Origin: Oceanicaulis sp052055585
GTDB lineage: Bacteria > Pseudomonadota > Alphaproteobacteria > Caulobacterales > Maricaulaceae
Assembly: GCF_052055585.1 (NCBI RefSeq)
Contig: NZ_CP170485.1
Coordinates: 2,790,001 to 2,854,000, forward strand
Direction: 5' to 3'
DNA: 64,000 nt
The notes below the pieces were generated by a model. The model saw nothing but the letters and a program-made list of their open reading frames with translations, was not told where the DNA came from and searched no databases. Shown here piece by piece: positions 1-8,379 of this stretch (the first letter of the stretch is position 1; each line of letters opens with the position of its first letter). A program made the translations under genes and the position numbers.

Positions 1-687
1 AGCGTCCACGGCCTCGGCGAAGGCGGCTTGCGCATCCGCATCCCCGCGCACCAGCGGCGCGAACTTGATCGGGCGCACTTCCGCCATCAGCACGGTCTTC
101 ACACCCAGCGCGCCCAGCGTGGTGATGTTGTCTGCGCCCGCCTCGGCGATATCCGCGATGATCGTGTCGAACGCTTCACCCGCCGCGGCGCGGTCCATCA
201 GATCATTGGCGCCCGCCATGATGAAGGCGACATCGTCTGCGCCCACCTCGGTGTCGCCCGCCGCAACCATGTCCGCAAAGATCGCGGTCTGGACCTGAAC
301 GCCCGTATAAAGGCCGAATTCGGCCAGATCGCCGCTCGCGGTGATGTGTGCGCCCGAGAAGGCGAAATTCACATTGGCGCTGTCGCGATCAGGGTCGAGG
401 AAGATGTCCACGTCCCGGCCCATCATTTCTGACCAGACCAGGCCATTGGACAGACGGCGGAAGCCGTTATTGGCCGAATAGGGGAACTCGGTCTCGCCGC
501 GCTGGTCCAGCAGGGCGGCGTGATTGCCCTGGCCCGTCGAGCTGTCGCCGAAGAAGTACCAGTTCCCGTCACCGGGTTTGGCGTAGCTCGCCCCGCCCAG
601 CGCCAGCGCCGCAAACCCCCCGGCCATAAGGGCGCACCCGCCCCGCAACGCGCACAGAGCCGTGCGCGCAGTCAAACTGCGTTTCAT
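1..687 (-). CDS. SGNH/GDSL-family hydrolase (lipase/esterase), 3' end outside the window
   Basis: A minus-strand reading frame opens at ATG 687 (GGAGAG just upstream) and stays open to base 1, giving the first 229 residues of a longer protein. Residues 1-36 look like a signal peptide ending near SYA. The nucleophile block FFGDSSTGQGN puts the catalytic Ser at residue 49. Block II Gly is in FSGAH (about residue 112) and block III is GAND (159-162), so three of the four SGNH blocks are visible. The Ser-His pair of block V would lie beyond the window. The family hydrolyses esters or phospholipids, often secreted or fused to an autotransporter barrel; that cannot be judged here. It is divergent from the HxlR regulator gene across about 375 bp. 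The family is clear; the substrate is unknown. Confidence 0.85.
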   Translation of the reverse strand, partial: MKRSLTARTALCALRGGCALMAGGFAALALGGASYAKPGDGNWYFFGDSSTGQGNHAALLDQRGETEFPYSANNGFRRLSNGLVWSEMMGRDVDIFLDPDRDSANVNFAFSGAHITASGDLAEFGLYTGVQVQTAIFADMVAAGDTEVGADDVAFIMAGANDLMDRAAAGEAFDTIIADIAEAGADNITTLGALGVKTVLMAEVRPIKFAPLVRGDADAQAAFAEAVDA

Positions 688-991
688 GTTTCTCTCCTGA
701 GGAAGGGCCCGCCTGTCCGGACCCGGATCTTGGGCCGCGCGAACCGCGCAGCGTCAGTTAGCTGTCCGGGCCGATCATCGGCGGGCCGGACACGGCATGC
801 GCAACGCCGGGCGGCGTTGTCGTCAGCTGGATAAGGGGCGCAAACATCGCCCGAACTGCCCTGTGCGCCATTGTGGCGTCTCCTGCAGTATCCGCCGACC
901 GGGTTTTCCCGTGTTCAGGCGGAAGGGTTGACCAACCAGCGGGGACGATGCCCCCTTTTGTAGACGCCGCCCTTCAAATCCGGGCGGCAAG

Positions 992-1037
992 CGCTACGTA
1001 TTGTGTAGCAAGATTTATCGCTACGCTTTCCGTAGCG
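992..1037. promoter_or_regulatory. Two tandem 19-bp palindromes, candidate HxlR operators
   Basis: The 375-bp gap 688-1062 separates the divergent SGNH hydrolase and HxlR genes. Next to hxlR it holds CGCTACG-N5-TGTAGCA (992-1010, one mismatch per arm) and CGCTACG-N5-CGTAGCG (1019-1037, perfect 7-bp arms). Both have the same 19-bp length and CTAC/GTAG core, and their centres are 27 bp apart. HxlR regulators bind palindromes near their own promoters, so an operator is the natural reading. The second copy ends 25 bp before the GTG start. No gene was seen in the rest of the gap. Confidence 0.6.
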
Positions 1038-1062
1038 CAAGTGACCATTTCGAGGAGAGATT

Positions 1063-1383
1063 GTGGCGAAACTGACCGAATCCTCGCGCCCCGTGATGGC
1101 CCTGTTTGAAGTCCTGGGTCAGAAATGGGTCCTGCGCATCATCTGGGAATTGCGCGACGGCCCGCTGACCTTTCGCGAGCTGCGCGCCCGCTGTGACGAA
1201 ATCTCTCCGACCGTCCTCAACCAGCGCCTTGCGCTTCTCAAAGACACGCTGCTGCTGGAAAGCACTGATGAAGGCTACAAGCCCACCGCCCTGCTCGAGG
1301 AGCTGGGCCCGGTGCTCTACGCCCTGCGCGACTGGTCGAACATGTGGGCGGAAACCCGCGTCGCCCACGGTCATGACCTCTGA
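1063..1383 (+). CDS. HxlR-family winged-helix transcriptional regulator
   Basis: The protein has 106 residues, the usual size for this family. It carries the HxlR core: LGQKWVLRIIWEL (about 19-31), then LTFRELRARCDEISPTVLNQRL as the recognition region and a wing ending near GYKPTALL. The GTG start follows GGAGAGATT with good spacing. No cysteine typical of redox-sensing YodB/HypR members is present in the N-terminal helix; the only Cys is in the DNA-binding region. The two upstream palindromes suggest autoregulation and possibly control of the divergent SGNH hydrolase. It converges on the GlxA-type gene with 7 bp between stops. Ligand unknown. Confidence 0.9.
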   Translation: MAKLTESSRPVMALFEVLGQKWVLRIIWELRDGPLTFRELRARCDEISPTVLNQRLALLKDTLLLESTDEGYKPTALLEELGPVLYALRDWSNMWAETRVAHGHDL

Positions 1384-1390
1384 CATCTAC

Positions 1391-2422
1391 TCAGGCCTCC
1401 GCCGTTCGGGCGCGTGCGGGCCGGAAGCGCTCGCGATATTCGCGCACCGTGACGCCGAGATGCTTGTGAAACGCCCGGCGCATACGCTCGGCGGCGCCAA
1501 AGCCTGACTTGAGCGCGATGACATCAATACTGTCGTCAGTCTGTTCGAGCCTGACCCGCGCATCCTGAAGCCGCGCCTGCTCCACATAGGTGGCGGGCGT
1601 CTGGCCGGTCTCGCTCTTGAACTTGCGCGCAAAGCTGCGCTCGGACATGCAGGCGAAATGCGCCAGCTGGGTCACGCTCAACTCGTCAGTCAAATTCGCC
1701 AGAATATACTGGAGCGTACGGTTGATCGGGCCGTCATCGACCTGCTGGGCCACCAGCTGGGCGCTGAACTGGGCCTGTCCGCCCGGCCGCATCATGTACA
1801 TGACATTATAGCGCGCGACCTTGAGCGCCATGTCATGGCCCCAGTCCGCCTCCACCAGCGCCAGCGCCAGATCCATGCCCGAAGTCACGCCCGCAGACGT
1901 CCAGTACTTGCCGTCGCGCACATAGATCGCATCAGAGTCCAGATCGATCTGCGGATAGCGCTTCGCCATCACCGGGCACCACCACCAATGGGTGGAGGCG
2001 CGCCGGCCATTGAGCACTCCCAGCTCGGCCAGGATGAAGGAGCCGGTGCAGATCGAAATCACCCGCTCCGCCTCGCCATCCGCCCAGCGGACAAAGTCCA
2101 TCAGGCGCTGATCCTTGAGCGCGGCCTGAGTGCCGTGCCCGCCGGCGATCATCAGCACATCTACCGGCAAGCCGCTGTCTCGCACTTGCTCGAACGTCAT
2201 GTCCGGCACAAGCGACAGGCCGGACGTAGTGCGGATCGGCGTCGGATCAGCGGCGACCAGCGTCAGCTCATAGCCGCCCACGCCGCCATCCTTGAACAGC
2301 TTGACGCCGGACAGCACCTCCATCGGCCCGGTGATGTCGAGCACATGGGCGTCAGGGTAAGCCACCATCACCACATGGATGAGGGGCGTGTCGGCGGCGG
2401 TAGGGTCAGCTCTTGTGTTCAT
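1391..2422 (-). CDS. GlxA-type transcriptional regulator (DJ-1/PfpI domain plus AraC helix-turn-helix)
   Basis: A 343-residue two-domain protein. Residues about 14-185 form a DJ-1/PfpI-like sensor domain with the nucleophile-elbow-like stretch ISICTGSFILAELG. Residues about 225-335 form a tandem AraC helix-turn-helix (LAHFACMSERSFARKFKSET, then DVIALKSGFGAAERMRRAF). GlxA-family proteins bind metabolites in the DJ-1-like domain and activate catabolic genes. The nearest same-strand neighbour is the amidohydrolase gene 67 bp upstream; there is no clear operon partner to identify the inducer. Family assignment is strong, target unknown. Confidence 0.93.
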   Translation of the reverse strand: MNTRADPTAADTPLIHVVMVAYPDAHVLDITGPMEVLSGVKLFKDGGVGGYELTLVAADPTPIRTTSGLSLVPDMTFEQVRDSGLPVDVLMIAGGHGTQAALKDQRLMDFVRWADGEAERVISICTGSFILAELGVLNGRRASTHWWWCPVMAKRYPQIDLDSDAIYVRDGKYWTSAGVTSGMDLALALVEADWGHDMALKVARYNVMYMMRPGGQAQFSAQLVAQQVDDGPINRTLQYILANLTDELSVTQLAHFACMSERSFARKFKSETGQTPATYVEQARLQDARVRLEQTDDSIDVIALKSGFGAAERMRRAFHKHLGVTVREYRERFRPARARTAEA

Positions 2423-2489
2423 GCGGCGGATATTGCGCCCTTTCGCAAAAACCGTAAGGCCGGAAAAAACGCAAATCCCGCCAAACGCG

Positions 2490-3932
2490 CTATTGGGCGC
2501 CCAGAAGGATCGGCAGGGCGTTCAGGACGCTGCGCGGCAGGGAACCCTGACGACTGACCGCATCCAGGCGCTGAAGATCACCTTGGTCAAGCCAGACGCC
2601 GTTGGCCATGACAGCCGTGGGATACTCCACGCTGGAAATATCGCTGAGCGGGTCGCTTGAGACGAGGATCAGATCGGCGCGCAGGCCCGGCGCGATCATG
2701 CCCCGGTCCTCAAGCCCGAAAACCCCCGCCGGCGTCACCGTAGCCGCTTGCAGCGCCTCATACGGGGTCAGGCCGGAGAGAACGAGCAATTCGAGCTCTC
2801 GCGTCAGCGAGCGGCCTGGAAGATTGGTGAAAATGCCCGCATCCGTGCCCGCAATCAGGGTGACGCCCGCCTCATGCATCTGGCCCGTGGCCTGGCGATA
2901 GAATTGACGCCGCGCCTCTTCCCGGAACGCCGGGTCCTGCCCGGACCAGAACTCGTAGACGCCCGCATCCACCTTCACATACAGCGGGTTCATCGCCTCA
3001 ACGCCGTCGCGCTGAAGATAGGCGCCATCGCTTTCCGCCACACGCACCAGATTGTCATGGGCGATCAGGGTGGGCGTCACCACCACGCCCGCCGCCGCCA
3101 TCTCATCCACCAGCGACTGCATCCGTTCTGCGTTCAGCCGGTCGCGCAGACCATGCCAGACAATGGATTCGGTGTGCTCGATGGTCAGGAAACCATCATC
3201 CAGCACGCTCACAAACGGGATCAGGAAGTCGCGTTCCAGCGGAATGCCGGGTTCGCGTACGCCTTCAGGCGTATGGCCGGAGACGGTCATACCCAGCGCG
3301 CGCGCCTCGTCCAGAACCCCGCGATAGGCGTCTTCGGACAGGTTGGAATAGACTTTCAGATGCTCAAAGCCCTGCTCATGCTGACGACGCACGGCGGCGC
3401 GGGCCTCATCCCCGGTCATCACCAGCACATGGTTGGACTGGGCGTTGGGACCGGGGGAGTTCAGGATCGGCCCGGTGGTCAGAAGCGTCGGGCCCAGGAG
3501 GGCGCCGCGCTCGATCTTGTCCGCCCAGCGCAGATGCACTTCAAGACCGGACAGATTGCGCACCGTTGTGACGCCATGAGTGAGATAGGCGGCGAGCTCG
3601 GGCACATCCCAGACATGCACATGGGCGTCGATCAGGCCCGGCAGCAGCGTCTGCCCTGCCGCGTCCACGCGCAGCGCGCCCTCAAGCCGGGGGTCGCCCT
3701 CCAGCGCGCCGTGATCAGTGATGGCGGCGATGACGCCATCCAGCACCAGCACATCGCGACGGGGCTCGACCTCGGCGGCGCCCGGAACCATCGACACAAG
3801 CCGGACATCGGAAATCAGCACTGCAGATTCGACCGATGTCCCGGTCAACGCTGATGGCCATTTGAAAAACACCGCCCAGACCAGAGCAGCAATCAGGGCC
3901 AGACCGGCCAGACCAAATCCCAGAATACGCAT
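2490..3932 (-). CDS. Membrane-anchored amidohydrolase-superfamily enzyme
   Basis: A 480-residue protein with one N-terminal hydrophobic segment (about residues 5-23, LGFGLAGLALIAALVWAVFF). This suggests a periplasmic enzyme tethered to the inner membrane, or an uncleaved signal. The metal-dependent hydrolase core follows: LIDAHVHVWD (HxH), a middle HTPEGV, EHTES, and AGTDAG with the terminal catalytic Asp. The C-terminal beta-sandwich contains GLRADLILVSSDPLSD, typical of the imidazolonepropionase/prolidase-like branch. Such enzymes hydrolyse cyclic amides or X-Pro peptides; the sequence does not fix the substrate. The ATG follows GGGGTCATA. It is transcribed alone or with the GlxA-type gene. 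Confidence 0.85.
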   Translation of the reverse strand: MRILGFGLAGLALIAALVWAVFFKWPSALTGTSVESAVLISDVRLVSMVPGAAEVEPRRDVLVLDGVIAAITDHGALEGDPRLEGALRVDAAGQTLLPGLIDAHVHVWDVPELAAYLTHGVTTVRNLSGLEVHLRWADKIERGALLGPTLLTTGPILNSPGPNAQSNHVLVMTGDEARAAVRRQHEQGFEHLKVYSNLSEDAYRGVLDEARALGMTVSGHTPEGVREPGIPLERDFLIPFVSVLDDGFLTIEHTESIVWHGLRDRLNAERMQSLVDEMAAAGVVVTPTLIAHDNLVRVAESDGAYLQRDGVEAMNPLYVKVDAGVYEFWSGQDPAFREEARRQFYRQATGQMHEAGVTLIAGTDAGIFTNLPGRSLTRELELLVLSGLTPYEALQAATVTPAGVFGLEDRGMIAPGLRADLILVSSDPLSDISSVEYPTAVMANGVWLDQGDLQRLDAVSRQGSLPRSVLNALPILLGAQ

Positions 3933-4051
3933 TATGACCCCATTTTTTGCTCAGTCTGGATTGGCGCAATCCTGAGGGGAAGCGCAAATCCAGACATGTT
4001 GAGGTCATTTCATGCCAGTTTCAGGGGCATGAGCGCCCGAGAGTCGTGATC

Positions 4052-4639
4052 TTAGGCCGATGCTGGTTGACCCAAACGGAACCGGAGCGCCAATCGACTC
4101 ACCCGTTCCCCCAGCTTCTCCGCTGTCAGATGGTCAGCCTTGGGCGGCACGAGGTCCGGTCCCTGATCATTATTGGCCTGGGCCATCACACCCAGCGAGG
4201 CCCCGACCCGGTTCAGATCATCCGCGCTGGCGGTGGACAGGTTGTTGCCCGGCATCTGGTTGAGGCTGACCCACAGCATGCCGTGCTGGGCGGCAAGGGT
4301 GGACAGCTGACTCAAGGTGGCGAACTTGTCGCCCGCCATGGAGCCGGACACGGTGAAGCCCGCCGCCAGCTTGTCCGCCCAGCCGCGCTGCATCCACACC
4401 GCCGAGCTTTGATCCATGAAGATTTTGAAGGGGCCGGACACGGCGCCCATATAAGTGGGGGAGCCGAAGATGATGGCGTCCGCCCGCTCCAGCACCGCCC
4501 AGTCGGCCTCGGTGATCTCGGTCACCTGAATGAGCGCTACATCGGCGCCGCCCGCTTCAGCGCCCCGCGCGACTGATTGGGCCAGAACCTGAGTATGGCC
4601 GTAGCCGGAGTGATAGACGATTGCGATTTGAACCTGCAT
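4052..4639 (-). CDS. Flavodoxin-fold NAD(P)H:quinone oxidoreductase-like protein (WrbA/NQO family)
   Basis: 195 residues when started at ATG 4639, which has GGGAGG five bases upstream; an in-frame start 18 bases earlier lacks this. The N-terminus IAIVYHSGYGHTQVLAQSVARG is a flavodoxin phosphate-binding loop for FMN. FGSPTYMGAVSGPFKIFMD is the second FMN contact, typical of WrbA-like proteins. The family transfers electrons from NAD(P)H to quinones to limit redox cycling. A LysR regulator gene lies 103 bp upstream on the same strand, an arrangement common for quinone-stress genes, although such regulators are more often divergent. Shorter and more divergent than canonical WrbA, so no symbol is given. 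Confidence 0.85.
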   Translation of the reverse strand: MQVQIAIVYHSGYGHTQVLAQSVARGAEAGGADVALIQVTEITEADWAVLERADAIIFGSPTYMGAVSGPFKIFMDQSSAVWMQRGWADKLAAGFTVSGSMAGDKFATLSQLSTLAAQHGMLWVSLNQMPGNNLSTASADDLNRVGASLGVMAQANNDQGPDLVPPKADHLTAEKLGERVSRLALRFRLGQPASA

Positions 4640-4742
4640 GAGGGCCTCCCGTTTCAAGACGGGCGACAGATAGAGCCTTCATCAATCGCGAATAATCGGC
4701 CAGTTTTTGAAATAATATTTTCGCCAAAAGAAACTATGAGCA

Positions 4743-5636
4743 TCAGCCCGCCTGCTTGAAGGCGGCGCTGAGATGGTCCAGCAAGGCCCGGAGCTTTCGC
4801 GACATCTCGCGCTGTTCGGGATAGACCACATACAGGCCGCGCTCTGACCCGCGCCAGTCCGCAAGGACCTGCACCAGCGACCCGCTCTCAAGTTCCTGAC
4901 GGACGTAGATATTGGGCAGGGAAGCGACACCCAGCCCCGCCAGCACTGCCGCCTTCACCGCCAGCGAGTTATTGACCCGGAAGCGCGTTCTGAGCTGAGC
5001 CTGCACCAGCTCATCGCCGCGTCGGAAACTGTAGAGAGTCTGGGGCTCGATGACGCCAGAGAAAACCAGCGCATCGTGGGCGTTCAGATCCTCGGGCCGG
5101 GTGATGGCGGGGTTACGCGCCAGATAGTCCGGGGTCGCGACCACCACATGGTTGATATCCATCAGCTTGCGGGCCTTCAGACTGGAATCGGGCAACACGC
5201 CGCCCCGGATCGCAGCGTCAAACCCCTCGCCCACCACATCCACCATGGCGTCGCTCATATGAAGGTCGAGGATGATTTCGGGATAGGCCTTGCAGAAGGA
5301 CAGCAACGCTTCCTGGACCGCCACAAGCCCCAGCGACATGGGCGCGGAGACGCGTAACCGCCCCTGAGGGGTCGCGCTCTCGTTTCGCGCCTGCTCGTCC
5401 GCTTCGCGCAGGGAATCGAGCACATCCCCCACGCGCTGATAATAGGCCTGCCCCACATCAGTGAGGTGCAAGGAGCGCGTGGTGCGTACAATGAGCTGGG
5501 CGCCAAGCTGGGCTTCAAGCTCCTTGACCGCCTTGCTGACCGACGCGTTTGACAGCCCCAGATCACGCGCCGCAGCGCTGAAGCCATTGCGGTCCACGAC
5601 CTTGCGAAAGATCTCAAGCGCGTTCAGCCGATCCAT
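4743..5636 (-). CDS. LysR-family transcriptional regulator
   Basis: 297 residues from ATG 5636, where the conserved N-terminus MDRLNALEIFRKVVDRNGFS begins; an in-frame start 33 bases earlier adds a Gly-rich stretch not typical of the family. The helix-turn-helix is SAAARDLGLSNASVSKAVKELEAQLGAQL (about residues 19-47), followed by the effector-binding domain with two Rossmann-like lobes. The sequence resembles the large group with DsdC/CrgA-like effector domains. It sits upstream of the flavodoxin-like gene on the same strand. No distinctive palindrome was seen in the 214-bp gap upstream. Confidence 0.93.
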   Translation of the reverse strand: MDRLNALEIFRKVVDRNGFSAAARDLGLSNASVSKAVKELEAQLGAQLIVRTTRSLHLTDVGQAYYQRVGDVLDSLREADEQARNESATPQGRLRVSAPMSLGLVAVQEALLSFCKAYPEIILDLHMSDAMVDVVGEGFDAAIRGGVLPDSSLKARKLMDINHVVVATPDYLARNPAITRPEDLNAHDALVFSGVIEPQTLYSFRRGDELVQAQLRTRFRVNNSLAVKAAVLAGLGVASLPNIYVRQELESGSLVQVLADWRGSERGLYVVYPEQREMSRKLRALLDHLSAAFKQAG

Positions 5637-5850
5637 GCCGCCACCCCCGGTCCACCCATACGAATCCACTCTGGGGCAAGTCGACGGAGGGGGAAAGCAG
5701 GCGCTCTGCGGACAACTCGTTTAAAAGCGGGAACGATACAGCAGGACAGGACTGCAGGTCCCCGGCCTCACGGCCTTCCTGTTGCGCCGCCAGCAGGAAC
5801 AGGCTCAGAAATGCTGGGGCCAGACACGGTCTCACATCGCTCTCCGGTCG

Positions 5851-6327
5851 TCAGATCAGGCGCGCAAACGCCAGTACGAACAGGCCAAAGGCCAGGATCG
5901 CTCCGACGCTACGAACATGGTTCCACAGCGTCCATACGCGTTGATACCGACCCCAGACCGAAGCCTCGCCGCCGGAGGCATCCAGCTGTTTGTTCAGGGG
6001 GACATTGCGGGCGGCGGTCAGGCCGAACACGAGGACGCCATAGACCCCCGCGCCCGCGCCGAACAGTCCGCGCACCTCATCGCTGACCCCGTGAGGGGCC
6101 CAGACCGCGAGGGTCGCCGCCACCGGCGTCGTCACCATGAAGCCGGTCAGAAAGAGCGAGCGATAGATCACCCGGTTGATCGAAATCATGGCGGCGGGGC
6201 CGGCGCCGTTTTCCGCCAGACGCAAGCCCCGCATGATGAAATCGGAGAAGGCGAGGAAGACGCCGGCCCCGAGCCCCGTCATCATGACGAGGCCCAGCGC
6301 AATCACCGTATAAAGGGTCATGGTCAT
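5851..6327 (-). CDS. DUF1772-family (anthrone oxygenase-like) membrane protein
   Basis: 158 residues with four predicted transmembrane stretches (about 5-30, 50-72, 85-108 and 132-155). MTGLGAGVFLAFSDFIMRGL near the N-terminus and the central N-R-V-I-Y segment fit DUF1772, a family that also contains fungal anthrone oxygenases. The bacterial function is unknown. It starts three bases after the NmrA-like gene ends, so the two are one operon under the promoter divergent from the TetR gene. A second ATG two codons in (6321) has better Shine-Dalgarno spacing (GGGGATGACC) and may be the true start. Confidence 0.8.
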   Translation of the reverse strand: MTMTLYTVIALGLVMMTGLGAGVFLAFSDFIMRGLRLAENGAGPAAMISINRVIYRSLFLTGFMVTTPVAATLAVWAPHGVSDEVRGLFGAGAGVYGVLVFGLTAARNVPLNKQLDASGGEASVWGRYQRVWTLWNHVRSVGAILAFGLFVLAFARLI

Positions 6328-6330
6328 CCC

Positions 6331-7200
6331 CTAGGCCGGCTCAGTGACTTTGAAAGCGCCCGCCGCGGCAGCCTTGCGCGCAAAGGTCTCAAAATCGGTC
6401 GGCTTGCGTCCGAGCGCCCGTTCAACGCCATCGCAAACCTGCGCGTTGCGACCGTCAAAGACCGTGCTGAACAGGTAATCCATCAGCCAGACCACCTCGC
6501 CCGGCGCACCCTCCGCCTTCAGCCCGTCGAGGAAATCCTTGTGCGGGATGGGGATGTAGGCGATCTCGCGCCCGGACGCCATTGACAGGATCGCCGCCAG
6601 CTCGGCGAAGCCCAGAAGGCGCGGGCCGGTGACTTCATAGATCTCACCCGCATGTCCCTCCCCGGTCAGCGCAGCAACCGCGACCTCGGCGATATCATCC
6701 ACATCCACAAAGGGTTCGAGCACATCCGCGCCCGGCAGGGTGATCTGTCCGGTCTGCACCATCCCGGCGAAGCCGCCTTCGGAGAAGTTCTGATTGAACC
6801 AGCTGGCGCGCACCACGGTCGCTTCCAGACCACTCTTGAGGACAATCTGTTCGCAAGCCTGCGCTTCGGCTTCGCCACGCCCGGACAGAAGCACCAGACG
6901 TTTCACGCCTGCAGCCTGCGCCGCCTCGACAAAGCGGGTGATCAGCTCGACCGCGCCCGGCACCGCAAGATCCGGCGAGTAGGCGATGTAGACCGCTTTC
7001 ACATCCTTGAGCACAGCCGCCCAGCCTTGCGGCGCATTCCAGTCAAACGGGATATCGGCGCGGCGCGACCCCAGCCGGATGTCATGACCTTGCCGGGCCA
7101 GCCGGGCCGCGACGCGACTGCCGGTCTTGCCACTGGCTCCGGTGACGAGAATGGGTGAGGTGCGCGTGAACGCGCGGCGAACGGAGGCAAAAATGCTCAT
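6331..7200 (-). CDS. NmrA-like NAD(P)-binding Rossmann-fold protein
   Basis: 289 residues from ATG 7200, preceded by CAGGAGCCCGAG; the longer open frame upstream runs through the divergent operator region and is not credible. ILVTGASGKTGSRVAARLAR (about residues 15-34) is the dinucleotide-binding GxxGxxG loop. The rest follows the NmrA/HSCARG atypical short-chain dehydrogenase pattern (VKRLVLLSGRGE, VVRASWFNQNFSEG). Members reduce quinones or act as redox sensors; this one's activity is unknown. It is first in an operon with the DUF1772 gene and is probably repressed by the divergent TetR protein. Confidence 0.88.
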   Translation of the reverse strand: MSIFASVRRAFTRTSPILVTGASGKTGSRVAARLARQGHDIRLGSRRADIPFDWNAPQGWAAVLKDVKAVYIAYSPDLAVPGAVELITRFVEAAQAAGVKRLVLLSGRGEAEAQACEQIVLKSGLEATVVRASWFNQNFSEGGFAGMVQTGQITLPGADVLEPFVDVDDIAEVAVAALTGEGHAGEIYEVTGPRLLGFAELAAILSMASGREIAYIPIPHKDFLDGLKAEGAPGEVVWLMDYLFSTVFDGRNAQVCDGVERALGRKPTDFETFARKAAAAGAFKVTEPA

Positions 7201-7229
7201 CTCGGGCTCCTGACGCGTCACTTGACGCT

Positions 7230-7280
7230 GTGTAAAGTTTACACCATGACAAGTGTCGCTGACTTGACACGATGTCAAGT
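7230..7280. promoter_or_regulatory. Twin palindromes in the NmrA/TetR divergent promoter, candidate TetR operators
   Basis: Two separate inverted repeats lie in the 124 bp between the divergent genes. GTGTAAA-G-TTTACAC occupies 7230-7244 with perfect 7-bp arms. ACTTGACA-CGA-TGTCAAGT occupies 7262-7280 with perfect 8-bp arms. A shorter GACA-AG-TGTC is at 7248-7257. The TTGACA hexamers inside the larger repeat also look like -35 elements, so a bound repressor would block polymerase. This is a standard layout for a TetR regulator and its divergent target operon. Confidence 0.65.
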
Positions 7281-7324
7281 TCATTCGAGCCTGATCCGTA
7301 TCAATCCCTATCAAGGAGCCCGGC

Positions 7325-7918
7325 ATGGCGGACGCCTCGGTTACCAGCACCAAAATTCTCGACGCCTGCCGCGCCTTGCTGGAAAGCGATGCGGGCGCCG
7401 CCACGCGGATGAGCGATGTGGCCAAAGCCGCCGGCGTCAGCCGTCAGGCGGTCTATCTGCACTTCAAGACACGCGCGGAGCTTCTGATCGCCCTGACCCG
7501 GCATATTGATGAGGTCGAGCATGTGGATGAGCGGCTGATCGCCAGCCGCGCCGCGACCGGGCTGGACCGGCTGGACGCCTTTATTGACGCCTGGGGGGCG
7601 TATATCCCGGTGATCTATCCGGTGGGCCGCGCCCTGATGGCGATGGCGCCGTCTGACGAGGCCGCGCGGCTTGCCTGGGAGGATCGGATGAACGCCATGC
7701 GGCAGGGCTGCGAGGCGGCGGTGAACGCGCTTCAGACTGCACGCTTGCTGCGGGAGGGCGTCGGCAAACAACCTGCGACAGATATGTTGTGGACGCTATT
7801 GTCGGTGCGCAATTGGGAGAACCTGGTGCTTGAGTGCGGCTGGAATCAGAAGCGCTATATTCGTGACATCAAGGCGTTGAGCCGCGCGTATTTGTGCGCT
7901 GAGACCGTCGGCGGATGA
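7325..7918 (+). CDS. TetR/AcrR-family transcriptional regulator
   Basis: 197 residues; ATG with AAGGAGCCCGGC upstream. The N-terminal helix-turn-helix reads TRMSDVAKAAGVSRQAVYLHFKTRAELL (about residues 33-60), the family signature. The rest is an all-helical ligand-binding domain with no recognised pocket signature. It is divergent from the NmrA/DUF1772 operon, with two palindromes between, and overlaps the following acetyltransferase gene by four bases (ATGA). It most likely represses the divergent operon and itself in response to an unknown small molecule. Confidence 0.93.
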   Translation: MADASVTSTKILDACRALLESDAGAATRMSDVAKAAGVSRQAVYLHFKTRAELLIALTRHIDEVEHVDERLIASRAATGLDRLDAFIDAWGAYIPVIYPVGRALMAMAPSDEAARLAWEDRMNAMRQGCEAAVNALQTARLLREGVGKQPATDMLWTLLSVRNWENLVLECGWNQKRYIRDIKALSRAYLCAETVGG

Positions 7919-8379
7919 GTATGTGCCAGCCCCGTTTCCGTCGCGCTGAGGCTCGCGATCTTGACGCCATCATCGCGCTATTGGCCGACGACCCGCTGGG
8001 CGCGATGCGCGAGCGCGTCAGCACGCCTACCGACCCCGCCTATGTGACAGCGTTCACCGCTATCGATACCGACCCCAACCAGCTTCTGGCCGTAGTGGAG
8101 GACGAGGACGGCGTTGCAGGCTGCCTGCAGATCAGCTTCATTCCCGGCCTGTCGCGGCTGGGCATGTGGCGCGGCCAGATTGAAAGCGTGCGTATCGCCA
8201 GCCGCCTTCGCGGCGCGGGGCTGGGGCGTCAGATGATCGAATGGGCGATTGAACAGTGTCGGGCGCTGGACTGCCAGCTGGTGCAGCTGACCTCTGACAA
8301 GAGCCGGACCGACGCTCTGCGCTTTTATGAAAGCCTTGGGTTCGTCGCCAGCCATGAAGGCTTCAAGCTAGCCTTGTGA
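7915..8379 (+). CDS. GNAT-family N-acetyltransferase
   Basis: 154 residues. The start overlaps the TetR stop as ATGA, indicating translational coupling. The acetyl-CoA-binding motif is visible as IASRLRGAGLGRQMIEWAIE (about residues 95-114, R/Q-x-x-G-x-G/A). It is followed by LVQLTSDKSRTDALRFYESLGF, typical of small GNAT enzymes acting on amino acids or antibiotics. The substrate is not evident. The 3' end overlaps the convergent symporter gene by 12 bases with no terminator between them. Confidence 0.92.
   Translation: MSMCQPRFRRAEARDLDAIIALLADDPLGAMRERVSTPTDPAYVTAFTAIDTDPNQLLAVVEDEDGVAGCLQISFIPGLSRLGMWRGQIESVRIASRLRGAGLGRQMIEWAIEQCRALDCQLVQLTSDKSRTDALRFYESLGFVASHEGFKLAL

Noticed and set aside
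5614..5835. Minus-strand 73-codon frame with a GTG start, GGAGAG upstream and a signal-peptide-like N-terminus
   Set aside because: It overlaps the start of the LysR gene, the downstream part has no conserved features, and the hydrophobic stretch is short. Possible but not supported.
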